NCBI RefSeq assembly: GCF_963576675.1
Contig: NC_088910.1
Coordinates: 107,412,807 to 107,476,806 of the forward strand
Direction: 5' to 3'
Length of the DNA stretch: 64,000 nucleotides
From: Euphorbia lathyris
Lineage: Eukaryota; Streptophyta; Magnoliopsida; Malpighiales; Euphorbiaceae
Positions 1 to 10,737 of the stretch are shown in pieces. The notes under the pieces were generated by a model. That model made no database searches and was not told the DNA's origin. It saw only the letters and a list, made by a program, of their open reading frames with translations. The first letter of the stretch is position 1; each line of letters starts with the position of its first letter. The position numbers and the translations under genes are program-made.

Positions 1-435
1 TTATCAACTAATATTTTTTATAAAAGTTACATCATTTGAGCACTTACAATATTCAGCACTTAAAATTTATTTCTTATTTGTTCAACACTTAATTTTCAGT
101 TTTATCAAACAGCATTGTAGCCTCACCTCTCTCCACCATGAAAGAGAATACAAACTATCTCAACATTCAAATCTCAGTGGCGCAAAATTGGCACTAAAAA
201 CATTAGTGCTTTGCAGGAGCACTTCAAAAATTGTTTAAGCAAGTAAACTATGTAACTTAGAACTTTGTGAATATTTGGAGAATACTCTCCAACTTGACTT
301 GAATGATAAATTGGAACATTGAAGGGGCTACATAACCAACTTTTTAAGTATTGTGTTCTTCATTGCATCCATGCATAGCCACTCAGGCTTATATAATTTT
401 TTGCTTGTGATTGAAAATGGCTCGAGGCCTATTAT
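1..435. other. Intergenic, nothing recognised
   Basis: AT-rich sequence with no coding frame of substance on either strand, no RNA gene and no repeat that I can pair elsewhere in the window. Confidence 0.5.
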
Positions 436-1879
436 AACTTGCACATGGATGACTTTACAGTGAGGCAATGAGAACACTTGTCCCATTGGCTTTGAGGAAA
501 AAATTCTCCAGGTACCATTTTCGCCATTGTTAGGGTTTGGAAGCTATTTGCCCCCAGATGTCTCTATAGAAGGTTGAAGAAAACCATCTATTTCATTTTT
601 TTTTTTTTTTAATTCTTAAAACTAATTGAAACGCCGTTGTTTCACATAAGTAGAAGTGAACCACGTTACCTAAAAATGAACCAGAAAAAAATGAAATATA
701 TAAATATAATGTAATGTTAATTACTCCCCTCTCCTTTCCTTTTAAACGTTTGAGGGACTGAACCAGGATGAGAATAAAGAGGGGACAACAGCAAAATCTC
801 ATCCCTTTTTTAAACCCAATAGTGTTTGCGGCCAGACTCGCCATTAATTTGAGGTATGTTATTACTATTTGTCTATTTAAAATTACAAAATTAGATCAAA
901 TGGGTGACACATTTACATATTTAACTCGTTTACCCAATCAACTACATATCTAGACTATATTATTATGACTTTCCCAAAATACTCCAACCTGTCACCCTCC
1001 CATTCCCCTTCCTCTTCCTTGCATGGTTTCTCTTCCCCATCCCCATCCCAGACCTTTGATCTTTCTCTCTTCCTTTATATTGTGAAATCTGCACCAGTTT
1101 CTTCATCACCATGTCTTTCTCTTCTTCCTCTCTTTCTCTCTTGATTCTTTATCTTCCTATTTCTAGAAAATTAAGCCATGGCTTCATCTTCCTTTTTCTT
1201 CTCGTCTCTTGGTTTATTTCTTCTTGTGCAGATCGAAGACATCGTTATTCGACGTTATTTTGATTGTTTTTCTGCATTTATCATATGGTTATTGACGATT
1301 TCAATGGTAAAAGGAGGAAAAAATGTAAGTATCTACTGTTTTCTCTTCATATTTTTTTTTCCAGAAAATCAGTTCGCAAACTAAGTTTTACGAAGGTCCT
1401 TTTCTGTTACATTTTTCTTCCCAGACTTTGCGAAATCTTTTTTCGTGAAGCCAAATCGTCATTTTTCTTGCTAACACGACTTAATTTTTGTGAAGGTGGT
1501 TGAATATAGAACATCAAATTCAAGTACCCATTTAGCTTGAATACAAAGGCGGTATACTGGGATGTAGGGGTGGGAACCTGCCAATTTTTTTTTGGATTCT
1601 TTCCTAAAAAGAAAAGAAAAATCATCACAAACTTTGGATTCCATTTCTCAAATTTCAGGCTCTATTTCTCATCTCAAAAGGAAGCTTATTTCGCCGATTT
1701 TTCTACGCTTCTCGGATTTAGGGTTTAGGTTTTGAATTACTGTTGCAATCTTGTTGTAAATTTTGATAATTTTATGATTTTAATGTTGTTATTGTTGCCA
1801 TCTTGTTGTAAATTTTGATAATGTTATGATTTTAATGTTAGAATTATTGTTGCACCCTTATTGTTGTGTCTTTTTTGTT

Positions 1880-2090
1880 ATCTACCACTTCGCATATTGC
1901 GAAATATGCGAAGTATTGAAGATAATACTGCTTAAAAACACGTCTTTTACTTCACATATTGCGAAATCTGCGAATGTAAAAGTTATTCTGCGAATTAGTA
2001 TTGTCTTTCACATGCTTCACATATTGCAAAATATAGTGAAACAAATATTATCATCGCATACTGCGTATATTGTGAAATACGTGAAGTCAG
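1880..2090. repeat. Cluster of imperfect palindromes around GCGAAAT
   Basis: Near-palindromic units such as ACTTCGCATATT-GCGA-AATATGCGAAGT (starting at about 1888) recur five or so times with decay to 2090. Each could fold into a short hairpin with a GCGA loop. The same motif is present in the related copy at 25.75-26.03 kb, so it belongs to the transposable element. Confidence 0.55.
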
Positions 2091-2141
2091 ACGGAAGGGG
2101 GAAAGAAGAAAGACTAAAGACTAAAAAATTTCTATGTGTTA

Positions 2142-2143
<2 letters not shown>

Positions 2144-2210
<67 letters not shown>
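2144..2210. repeat. (TA)n microsatellite, ~33 units
   Basis: Uninterrupted alternating TA over about 67 bases, inside the MULE-like element. Confidence 0.95.
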
Positions 2211-2212
<2 letters not shown>

Positions 2213-2364
2213 AGGGTATTTTAGGAAAGTTACAAAAAAGTAGTCTAGATAGGTAATGTGTTGCGTAAATAGGCTAAATATGTAAATGGGCCTCCCATTT
2301 GACCCAATTTTATAATTTTCTCATACTTTATATATCATTTAAATTTTTGCATTCATAGGTTTTT

Positions 2365-2880
2365 GGGGTAAAGTGTAAAAATACCCCTAACATTTACGAG
2401 GAGCAATTTTACCCTTAACGTTTAAAATGGTGCAATTCTACCCTAACCTTGCCTGTGAAGAGCCATTTTATCCCTAACGGTGGCAAGTTGAATCAATTTC
2501 AGATATTATTATAAAACACATATATTTTGCACCAATTGCATATTAGTTGGTTCTAAAAAAATATTTCAGATGTGATTTAATAATAGAATTGAAGGTTAAT
2601 ATTTATAAATTTGACGAAATATTTGATTTTTTTATCCAATTCATATAAAAAATAGAATATTTTTTATTTTTTTAATATTTTTCACGTATAACCAAATATT
2701 TATGAACTGTTACTAACGAATGATAAAATGACGCATATATAAAGTGTAGATGGTGAGATTCATGACTAAGACAGTTTGATAAATTATTTCTCAAATTGAC
2801 CCAATTTGTCAACTTTAGGGGTAAAATTGGCATTCGCTGCTAATGTTAAGGATAAAATTGCACCATTTTAGATGATATGA
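2365..2880. repeat. GCAATTTTACCC repeat element, copy i
   Basis: Both ends carry iterated copies of a motif close to GCAATTTTACCC-(C)TAACGTT, in opposite orientation, around an AT-rich core. Two further copies exist: 4283-4412 plus 6772-7118 (split by a CACTA-like element) and about 8530-9117. Because all three lie within related hAT-like copies, the unit was either part of that element or inserted before it multiplied. Confidence 0.6.
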
Positions 2881-3042
2881 TATGGGCACGGAAACAAACG
2901 GAAAACATTATTTTTAAAACATAACCTTCATAAAATAGCCTACAAACATTATGTATTATATTAATTTTTTGTGAAATTATTATTTTACGTATATAGTTTG
3001 CCCCTGCTAGTTGAAAATCCTAGATCCGCCCCTGAACTTGCA

Positions 3043-4113
3043 CATGTACCTTTTGAACAGGTGTTTGCTTCTTGTTATTTGTTGCATTTGATTTTTAAAA
3101 AAAGGCCTAAGGCCTACAAATTTGTTGAATCATGCATGCATCCATCTTGAGATTGCATAATGTTGGATGTGGATGAAAATAAAGAAAATTCAATGCAGGT
3201 GGTTATAGTGATAAACCCACCGGGGCAAAATTTTCAACTCCTTGTTGTCCTAAGGATGCTCCGAACTAGATCATTCGTTCATTAATTCATGTAGACTAGA
3301 GTGGTCTTACAAATTCTGTCTAGGATTCCTTGCCACTCCACTAGAGCATCCATAGAACTAAAACTAGATTTTACCCTATTCGGTAAGAGTTTTGAATTTC
3401 TCGACAAATCTTCTCTCATTTTTCTTTTTTAGGGAAATAAAATCATGAAACTAACAGTGGGATACAATTAGCCCTTTATTTTTTTTCTCATTTAATATGA
3501 GTTCGAGTAATCTCCTGAAACAACAAGATATTCATTGCTCTTTGCCTAGTCCAAATGGATAAAGAATCATAAACATAAATAAAAAATGTAGTACCTTAGA
3601 CCAAAGAAGTGTATCTATGTTCGAATGGTAACTCACATCTAAGGATGACCTCCAAGTCGAATGAATACTTAAACTTCTTCTTAGTGGAATCATCCTGATT
3701 TTCCTTGGGGAGTTCTTTTGTGGGGAGTTTTTGTTTACTTTTTCACACTTAGACTGACATCTCAAGCCTGCTTTATCCCACATAGTTTGTGTTTGCAATT
3801 ATGCGGCTCAGTCTTTGAAAAAGGCATGGGATAGCGTTCCAATAAAGAACTACTATAAATCTCGCCAACACCTTTTTCTTTGTTCTGGTTGGCTAACCAC
3901 AAGTAGATATTGGTTTTTTCTGAATATTGCTTTAAGCATAAGCTAATGCAATGAACGTCATCCAAATTATGTTTAAAGCAATGTGATATCTTGTGTATAA
4001 ACTCCTCCTCCTCATATTTCCGTTGTGCCATAGTCATGGTGTTGTGCGCCATTGCCTTGAGTGGATAAACTTGCCTTGTGTTAACAGGTACATTCTTTGC
4101 ATATTGCGACACA
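3043..4113. other. Spacer between the two inverted hAT-like copies
   Basis: About 1.07 kb. Minus-strand open frames of 88 and 116 codons overlap here (3532-4112), but they match no family I recognise, are AT-rich and show no supporting promoter or splice context. I do not call a gene. Confidence 0.4.
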
Positions 4114-4412
4114 CAGGGATAGATCTAGGATTTTCAACTATTGAGGGCAAACTATATACGTAAAGTAATAATTTCACAAAAAAAAATAAAATAAAGGCTA
4201 ATACACAATGTTTGTAGGCTATTTTATGAAGGTTACGTTTTAGAAATAACGTTTCCTGTTCGTTTCCATGTCCATGTCCTATCGTCTAAAATGGTGTAAT
4301 TTTACCCTTAACATTGACAATCAATAACAATTTTACCCTTAAAGTTGACAAATTGTGTCAATTTGAGAAATAATTCATCAAATTGTCTTCTCAGTCAAGA
4401 ATCTTACCATCT

Positions 4413-6771
4413 CACCTAGGTTGACTTTTTGTGGGGAAAATTTGTGGGGAAATATCTTTCCCCACTAAAAATAATAAATTTGTGGGGATTTATCAATTCG
4501 CCACAAAATAAGACATATTTCCGGAGAGTTCAAAGTTTCGCCACAAACTTTAACATATTTGTGGAGGAGTTTGAAATTTCGCCACAAAATTTTAAATACT
4601 AGACTTGATAAAATATGCATGTCGTTGTCGTGAAAAGGAGTCGATTGATGAAATAAATGATAATTGGACTAAATTATAAAATGAATGATCTAATTAAAAC
4701 GAATTAAAATGCTTTGGAGTTAGATAAATTTTTTGAAAAGGGGTTAATTAAAATATATAAAAACCTATGGGGATAACAGTAAGAAATTAAACAAAGTGGA
4801 GGAGGCAATATGTAATTCGGAGGGACTCAATTGAAACAAATGGGGGTAATTAATAAAATGGACGAAATAAAAGGGTTAATTCAGAAATATGGGGTATAAA
4901 TTTTGGAATTTAGGGCTTTTGGTCGTTTGAATCAGCCAACCTTCTCCCTTCTTCCTCATTTTCTTTTCTTCCCTGCGTTCTCACTAAGCCAAAGCTTCAC
5001 CGCCTTCCATGGTTATCCCGTTTCCGATCGATTCTCTCTCTATTCCTTCTCCTCTATTTCCTTCCTCCTTTCTCTCTTCAAAATCTGAAACTAGAGAGAA
5101 ACTCTTCTCTGATTCCGAAGAAGGAGAAGGAGAAGCGATCGAGCAGCAGGGGAAGAAGGAGAAGAGGGCGTTCGCATAGCAGCAACTCGAAGAAGGAGAA
5201 AAGGGGGTGGATGGTAGTGAATCCGGTGAACGGAGTCAGTCAAGGTCAAAATCGGGAATAAATGGAGGTGAACCACTCGTCAAAGCCCAAATCTCTCTCA
5301 TCCTGTTCAACATTCCGGAGGTCATAGTAGAATCTCAATCCTTACTCTGCGCTTTCACTCATGGTATATCTCTGATTTCTTCATCAGATTTGTATAATAA
5401 CTTTTCCTCCTTCAAATCCTGATTTGCTTTCGGCTCTCTGTTCTTGGTGGGTAATATATAAAATGCACACCAACTGTTTGCAAAAAATTCTAGCCCAATA
5501 TCTTCAACTATATCTCTATTTCTCAATCCAATGTATTTCGCAAGAATTACGTTTTTTTCCTACATATTTATAGTGAAACATTTGATTATGTAGAAGGCTC
5601 TCGGTCAAATTGCAGCTATACAAAAACAGAGATATTTTTTCTTTTTATGGATTTCACAAGAATATTTTGTGTTTGCATAGTATTCGATTACCACTGCAAA
5701 TATGTAATGTTTGAATTTTGTTCCAAATTTATAGCTGCAATAATAAGGTTTTTGTTTTCAGCAAATATAGTATATCGTGCTTCAATTATACACTAGTAAC
5801 AGACAGCAAATCTTCACTGCTTTTATTTTATTCTCCTTTACATTCTCCTTGGGACATGTTAGTTGAATTTAACTGCTCTGTTGTATTTAATTTGTTCATC
5901 GGTTAATTTTCTGTTAATTGTTTGCCTTAATACATTGTGCCAGGTGGGGGAATATGACTATATTTAGCATTCTTATGTAATCCTGTTATTATTTTTGAAT
6001 CAATTTATTATGCAATCTACAAATCTAGTTTGTTATAACCATGCAATTAATTAACTATGGTCAATCATGCTACTGATATTTTAAGTTTTTTCATTCTATT
6101 CGGTCCAGTTCACGAGTTTAATGAAAACACAGTTGATTGAGTGCTAATTTTGTATACTTTTTTTGAGATTTTTTCCCTAATAATGTTGGTGATTGTGTAT
6201 ACTTACAGGTGAATGTTGCTTACAAAAACTAGCAGTGTTAAAATTTCATCCCGGTTGAGCATTAAGAACTGATATTCGGCAGCAGGTTGAGGCTGAGCAA
6301 AAGATTTAAAGTTATATCTCGCATGAAGAAGTTTTTTCCTTATTGACACTAAATGTTGACATTTTCTTACTATTTAGTTTGGTTGAAAAAACATTGGCTA
6401 TACTTTTGCTTTAGTTGGTAAGTACCTTAACTTGGCACTTGGCAATCCTTTGAAGGGTCTCCAACTACAAGAGCAGACAATATTTGTAACTCTTTAGTGA
6501 TATTTTTGTTAACATTGCAGTATTATATTATTTCTAAGTTGGTCTTTTCATTCTTAGAAGGAACTGTTAATTCATTTTATTTTATGATGTAATTTCATGT
6601 TTCAACCAATGCATTGTACTATTTATAAGGTTTAATTTTGAATGCTCTTTGGTAAAATAAAGAATTATTAATGATTATTGTTAGTTTTTTCATTATAAAC
6701 TCCTCCTCCTCATATTTTCGATCTTCTGTGGGGATAATTTTCCCCACAAAAAGCCTGTTTTCTTGTAGTTG
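4413..6771. mobile_element. CACTA-like non-autonomous element
   Basis: The right end, read on the minus strand, is CAACTACAAGAAAACAGGC, close to the plant CACTA terminus CACTACAAGAAAA. The left end is degenerate (CACCTAGGTTGAC), but both ends continue with CTTTTTGTGGGGAAAA. Subterminal repeats of the type TTTCGCCACAAA/TTTGTGGGGA cluster in the first 200 bases. The insertion point is fixed by the uninterrupted sister copies of the GCAATTTTACCC repeat. No transposase frame is present. The interior at 4900-5400 has a purine/pyrimidine-rich, leader-like segment followed by possible GT donor and AG acceptor sites, and may be a spliced non-coding transcript. Confidence 0.6.
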
Positions 6772-7118
6772 TGCGTCATTTTAAAGTATAACCATGTGAA
6801 AAAAATAAAATAAAATAATATAATATTTTTTCTACGAGCTTGAAAAAGAAATTAAATATTTCACCGAATTTATAAATACTAACCTTAAATTCTATAACTA
6901 AATTACAAAAATTTGAAATCTTTTATCAGAACCAACTAATATGCAATTGGTGTAAAATATTTGTGTTTTATAATAATGTCTGAAATTGATCTAACTTGCC
7001 AAAGTTAGGGGTAAAATTGCTCTTGACAGTCAAGGTTAGGTTTAAAATCGCACCATTTTAGACGTTAAGAGTAAAATTGCTCCGTAAACCTTAGAAGTAT
7101 TTTTACATTTTATCTCAA
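6772..7118. repeat. GCAATTTTACCC repeat element, copy ii (right part)
   Basis: The left part is at about 4283-4412. The right part carries three inverted copies of the GGGTAAAATTGC motif, at about 7008, 7040 and 7070. It is split by the CACTA-like element. Confidence 0.55.
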
Positions 7119-7576
7119 AAATTTATGAATATAAAAATGCAAATGATATATAAAGTAATAACTGAAAAATTAAAGTCTAAACTAAAATTTTAAACTTAAA
7201 CTGAAAAGGACTGGGTTTAAAGAAAAGGATGAGATTTTGCCGTTGTCCCTTTTCTTCTCTTGGTTCAGTCCATCAACGTTTAAAAGGAAAGGAGGGGAGC
7301 GTAATTAACAATACATTATATTTATATATTTGATTTTTTTGTCTGTTTCATTTTTAGGAAACAATGGGGTTGACTTTTACTTAAGTTAAACTACGTTGTT
7401 TTAAAAATTAAAAAAATACAAATGAAATAGATGGTTTTCTTTAGCCTCGGGCAAAAACACTTGGGGCAAATAGCTTCCAAATCCTAACAATAACAAAATT
7501 GGTACCTCGAGATTTTTTTTTCTTAAAGCGAGTGGGGGCAAGGCTCCTCATTATCTCCACTGTAGATCCGTCTTTG

Positions 7577-8481
7577 ACATCGTTTCTGTCCCACCGTGCC
7601 AAAAACTGTATCTGCCTTTTGGGATTGGTGGGATCGTGCCGGTAATTTTGACAAAATATTACAAAATTATGGAATCTGACTTTTAATCAAAAGATTGTGT
7701 AAGCTAAAAGTATGAAAAGTTAAAAGGTTCGAAATTAAAACTGTAAAGAAGATGATTTGATTAGAATAAACAATGTCGCATTGAGAATAAAAGCTTAAAA
7801 TTGAAGTTAAAATTGAAAGATTACAAACTTAAGAATTGAAATTGTAGAACTTGGAATTGAAAGGAAGATTGTAAGAAACTAAGGATTATTTAGAAATGGA
7901 ATGAAAGAAATTTTCACAGACTTGATGTTATGTGTTTTTTAGTTGATTTGGTTGAGTCTTATTTGTTGCACATTCTTTCTCTTTTACTTTTGAAAATCAA
8001 TCGTAAAAACTTATTTACATAACTGTTCGCGGTTTCTCCAAAGATGATCCCCAAACCCAACTGCCCCTCAACTGTTTTCCAATCTTCAAACAAATGCTGC
8101 TCCTGAATTACTCTTCCAACAATTTCTACCACGTTCAAACAAAGGTTGCTTCCAATGCATACTGCCCCCTCAAATTTCCACTACCACTCATAGCTCATTT
8201 TTAGGGAATCACTTAATTAATTACAAATTCGAACCAAAATATTTGATAATTTACCCATTCGACCAGAATTTATACATGTTACACGATTTTAGTCCGGAGA
8301 GAGTAATTAATTAATTAGTTACAAATTCGAGAGAGAATATTTTGTAAAATTATCAATTCGACTCGAATTTCAGCACTCTACACAATTTAGGCCTGAAAAG
8401 GAAATTAATTACCAAATCGGCCTAAATAAAAATAAGAGTATAACACAAATAAAAAACTAGAAAAATATAAACCTAATTAAG
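7577..8481. other. Intergenic with a decayed ~100-bp tandem repeat
   Basis: No gene seen. At about 8212-8410 two diverged tandem units share TTAATTA-ACAAATTCGA, AATTTATC/ACCATTCGACC and CACTCTACACAATTTAG-like blocks. Confidence 0.4.
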
Positions 8482-9252
8482 TGACAGATCCAGGATTTGA
8501 GGGAGGGGCAAAACTCTATGTAAAATTTTCTTATAGCCAAGAGCAAAAATACCCCTAACGTTTTGGGTCATGAGCAATTTTACCCCTAACATCTAAAATG
8601 GTGCAATTTTACCCCTAATGTTAGTAGTCAAGAGCAATTTTACCCTTAACGTTGATAAATTGGATCAATTTCAGACACTATTATAACATACATTCATTTT
8701 TTTTTTTTTTTGCACCAATTGCATATCAATTTGTTCTAAAAAAAGATATAATGTTTTTTGTAATTTAATAATAAAATTGGAGATTAATATTTATAAATTC
8801 GGTGAATATTTTGAATTTTTTTTGTCTAATTTGTACAAAAGACAGTATATTTTTAATATTTTTTTCTTATTTTTTTCACATTCCAACATATATTTGTGAT
8901 TTGTTACTGATAAAATAACGCATATGTGAAGTGTAGATGACAAGATTCGTGACCGAGAAGGCAGTTTGATGAATTATTTCTCAAATTGGCCCAATTTATC
9001 AACGTCATGGGTAAAACTACTTTTGGCTTCCAACATTAGGTATAAAATTGCACCATGCTAGACGTTAAGGGTGAAATTGCTTCTGACCCAAAAGGTTAGG
9101 AACATTTTTGCATCTTAACCCTTGTTTTTGGACTAAAATTTTATTTTTTATTTTTTAAGGCTCCGCCAATGTCCTTCACTATTCCCCAATTAATCCTTGA
9201 GGGTTCTAAGCGCCAGACTAGCCCCTCTACATCCGCCACTGTCCTTCACTAT
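8482..9252 (+). mobile_element. hAT-like non-autonomous element, copy 3, with GCAATTTTACCC repeat iii
   Basis: It begins CAGATCCAGGATTTGAGGG, matching the CAGGGGCGGATCTAGGATTT end of the other copies, and ends near ATCCGCCACTG. Inside it, about 8530-9117 is the third copy of the GCAATTTTACCC repeat, with four motif iterations on the left and three on the right. It is shorter than copies 1 and 2, probably an internally deleted derivative. Confidence 0.45.
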
Positions 9253-9303
9253 TCCCCAATTAATCCTCGAGGGCTCTAAGCGTCACGCCAGACTAGCCCC
9301 TAA
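9162..9303. repeat. Imperfect tandem duplication, ~75-bp unit
   Basis: Two units share TGTCCTTCACTATTCCCC, AATTAATCCT(T/C)GAGGG(T/C)TCTAAGCG and CCAGACTAGCCCCT. The second has a 4-base insertion. It lies at the right end of hAT-like copy 3. Confidence 0.75.
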
Positions 9304-9359
9304 AACAAGGATTTCACATAAAATATTAAAACAAGGATTTCACAAAAACAAGGATTTCA

Positions 9360-9680
9360 CATATACAACGACTCTAATACAAGTATAGAAAGCGAGTTCT
9401 TATCCTTAAACTTATAAACTAGAATATGAAGTATGCATAAAGTTATAACCAATGGACTCCCAGTATTTTAGCCTGGCTGGATTAATGATTAAATACTAAA
9501 TTAATTTTTGTATGATCTTAATAATATATACAAGTTACTAATATAGTAAGCCTTTATGTTTCATGTGTCCCAATTTAATAATGTAACTTAATAATATATA
9601 CTTAATATAATAAGCGTTTATATTTCATGTGCAGATCGATTGAAGATTTTGAAAGCTCAAGTTGAACCCATTATACCATC
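9360..9680 (+). repeat. Upstream part of the duplicated host-gene block, copy 1
   Basis: This sequence is homologous to about 12826-13083 and 27140-27497, so each gene copy carries its own upstream region. From about 9430 to 9600 the match to the copy-2 block is only about 90 percent by eye, whereas from 9602 onward it is identical. Confidence 0.75.
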
Positions 9681-9690
9681 TTTAAATACC
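9681..9690 (+). promoter_or_regulatory. Probable TATA element of host gene copy 1
   Basis: TTTAAATACC stands 86-95 bases before the ATG. In copy 3 the same position reads CTATAAATAC, a better TATA box, which supports its role. Confidence 0.55.
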
Positions 9691-9775
9691 CTTTAACTGA
9701 ATCCAGAATTTTCATCCAGCAGCTAATTGAAATATAAAGCAATTAAGATCTTAATTAAGAGAAGAAAATTCAGAA

Positions 9776-10063
9776 ATGGCATCAAAAACACAAGCCAGCA
9801 TTGCCTTCATGGTCTGCCTCAACCTTATTTTGTTCAGCATGGTCAGTGCTCAAACTTGCAGCATTGATTACAAGAAACTTAATGCACTCAATGTTTTATA
9901 CTGCCAACTTCTTTCACCTCTTGACGATGCTGAAGCTGCTGTCTGCCTTTGCACTGCCATTAAAGCTAATCTCTTTGGCATTGTCATCGACGCTGATGTT
10001 ACTTTGAGCACTTTGCTCGGCGCATGCGGCAAAAGTGTTCCCAGTGGATATAAGTGCACTTAG
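9776..10063 (+). CDS. Secreted hydrophobic-seed-type cysteine-rich protein, copy 1
   Basis: A 95-residue intronless protein. Residues 1-25 form a signal peptide ending SMVSA before QTC, so it probably enters the secretory pathway and acts at the cell wall or outside the cell. The mature 70 residues match the hydrophobic-seed/HyPRP branch of the lipid-transfer-like eight-cysteine fold: EAAVCLCTAIKAN at 53-65 and ACGKSVPSGYKCT at 83-95 are hallmark strings of DC2.15-like proteins. It has no proline-rich linker. Mature cysteines are at 28, 43, 57, 59, 84 and 94, six instead of eight. The second cysteine is missing and Tyr42 occupies the place of one of the usual adjacent pair. Lipid binding is known for the family but not shown here. 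The coding sequence appears identical base for base to copy 2. Confidence 0.9.
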   Translation: MASKTQASIAFMVCLNLILFSMVSAQTCSIDYKKLNALNVLYCQLLSPLDDAEAAVCLCTAIKANLFGIVIDADVTLSTLLGACGKSVPSGYKCT

Positions 10064-10409
10064 AACTCATTCTTCATCATCATCCTTTCTCCTGCTTTCA
10101 TTTCCATCTATATATATGTTTCTTTGGCTATATATTATCTAGCTAGTATATATGCCAATGAACATTTAATAAATAATTGTCTTTTTTAATAATGATCACT
10201 TAGAAGTGGTTACTCTACTCTGTTGTATACCTTCCTTATGCTCTATTCTAAAGCAGGAGCAATAACAATAAAATTACCTACTTCCTATATATGATCCTTT
10301 TTATTCTTTTTTTTATTTCTTTATTTGAATTCACACCCATTATTTTGTTAGCTTAGGTTATGTTCTTTATGACTGAAAAAACTGAATTAAACTGCATTGA
10401 ACTTAATGT

Positions 10410-10724
10410 TGTTAGAAAGAAAGGGACTAGAATTGATTTTGGCAAGGACTTGTATATTTTTATTTTTACTAACATCTCAAAATTGAGATCTATTTAAATA
10501 GGAGTTCTACTACACCTTATCTTATCTTGGACAAATAATAATAATAAAAACTCATAACTCATACAAAGACTTACATCACCCATACAAAGACTTACATCAA
10601 TAATATCACCCATATAAAGACTTTGAACCATACTTTGACTTTGAAACCAAATTAATTCTTCTTTTCACCATGTCTTTGTTTTATTTTATTCTTATCAAAA
10701 TTAAGTTTATTTTTTATTTTAACA
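10410..10724 (-). repeat. 3' LTR of truncated copia element
   Basis: On the minus strand it begins TGTTAAAATAAAAAATAAAC and ends TAACA. It directly follows a polypurine tract (TAAGTTTAAGGGAACA, plus 10725-10740) and the RNase H stop codon. The partner LTR is missing. Confidence 0.7.
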
Positions 10725-10737
10725 TGTTCCCTTAAAC

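Larger units (their letters stand above)
871..2330. mobile_element. MULE-like element with ~108-bp terminal inverted repeats
   Basis: Bases about 876-990 and the reverse complement of about 2208-2320 match over roughly 108 bp (by eye about 75 percent). Both begin with AAAATTA(C/T)AAAATT followed by a TCAAATGGG core and a TCTAGACTA block. Long TIRs of this kind suit Mutator-like elements. The element interrupts hAT copy 1: the uninterrupted junction is seen in inverted form at about 7150-7170. I found no clean 9-bp target duplication. There is no transposase. The interior (1090-1740) looks like a pyrimidine-rich gene leader with a possible GT donor after 1324, perhaps a captured gene fragment, which I cannot name. 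Confidence 0.5.
444..3034 (-). mobile_element. hAT-like non-autonomous element, copy 1 (interrupted)
   Basis: The element is flanked by a perfect 8-bp direct repeat AACTTGCA (436-443 and 3035-3042), the target-duplication size of hAT transposons. Its inner end reads CTAGATCCGCCCCTG. In the opposite sense this is CAGGGGCGGATCTAG, and it pairs with the diverged outer end at 444-462. The same sequence occurs in inverted orientation at about 4114-7576. Without the nested insert at about 871-2330 the element is roughly 1.1 kb. It has no transposase frame, so it would depend on an enzyme supplied elsewhere. The hAT assignment rests on TIR type and TSD length only. Confidence 0.6.
4114..7576 (+). 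mobile_element. hAT-like non-autonomous element, copy 2 (interrupted)
   Basis: It starts CAGGGATAGATCTAGG and ends CTGTAGATCCGTCTTTG, matching the ends of copy 1 in inverted orientation. Segments 4114-4412 and 6772-7576 together make about 1.1 kb, the same size as copy 1 without its insert. No 8-bp target duplication is visible at these ends, so one boundary may have been altered. Confidence 0.55.

Noticed and set aside
1826..2224. 132-codon plus-strand frame ending in alternating Ile/Tyr
   Set aside because: The C-terminal third is the (TA)n microsatellite and the rest is the GCGAAAT palindrome cluster of a transposable element; no protein family match.
3532..4112. Two overlapping minus-strand frames of 88 and 116 codons
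   Set aside because: AT-rich, no recognised domain, no promoter or splice support, and located between repeats.
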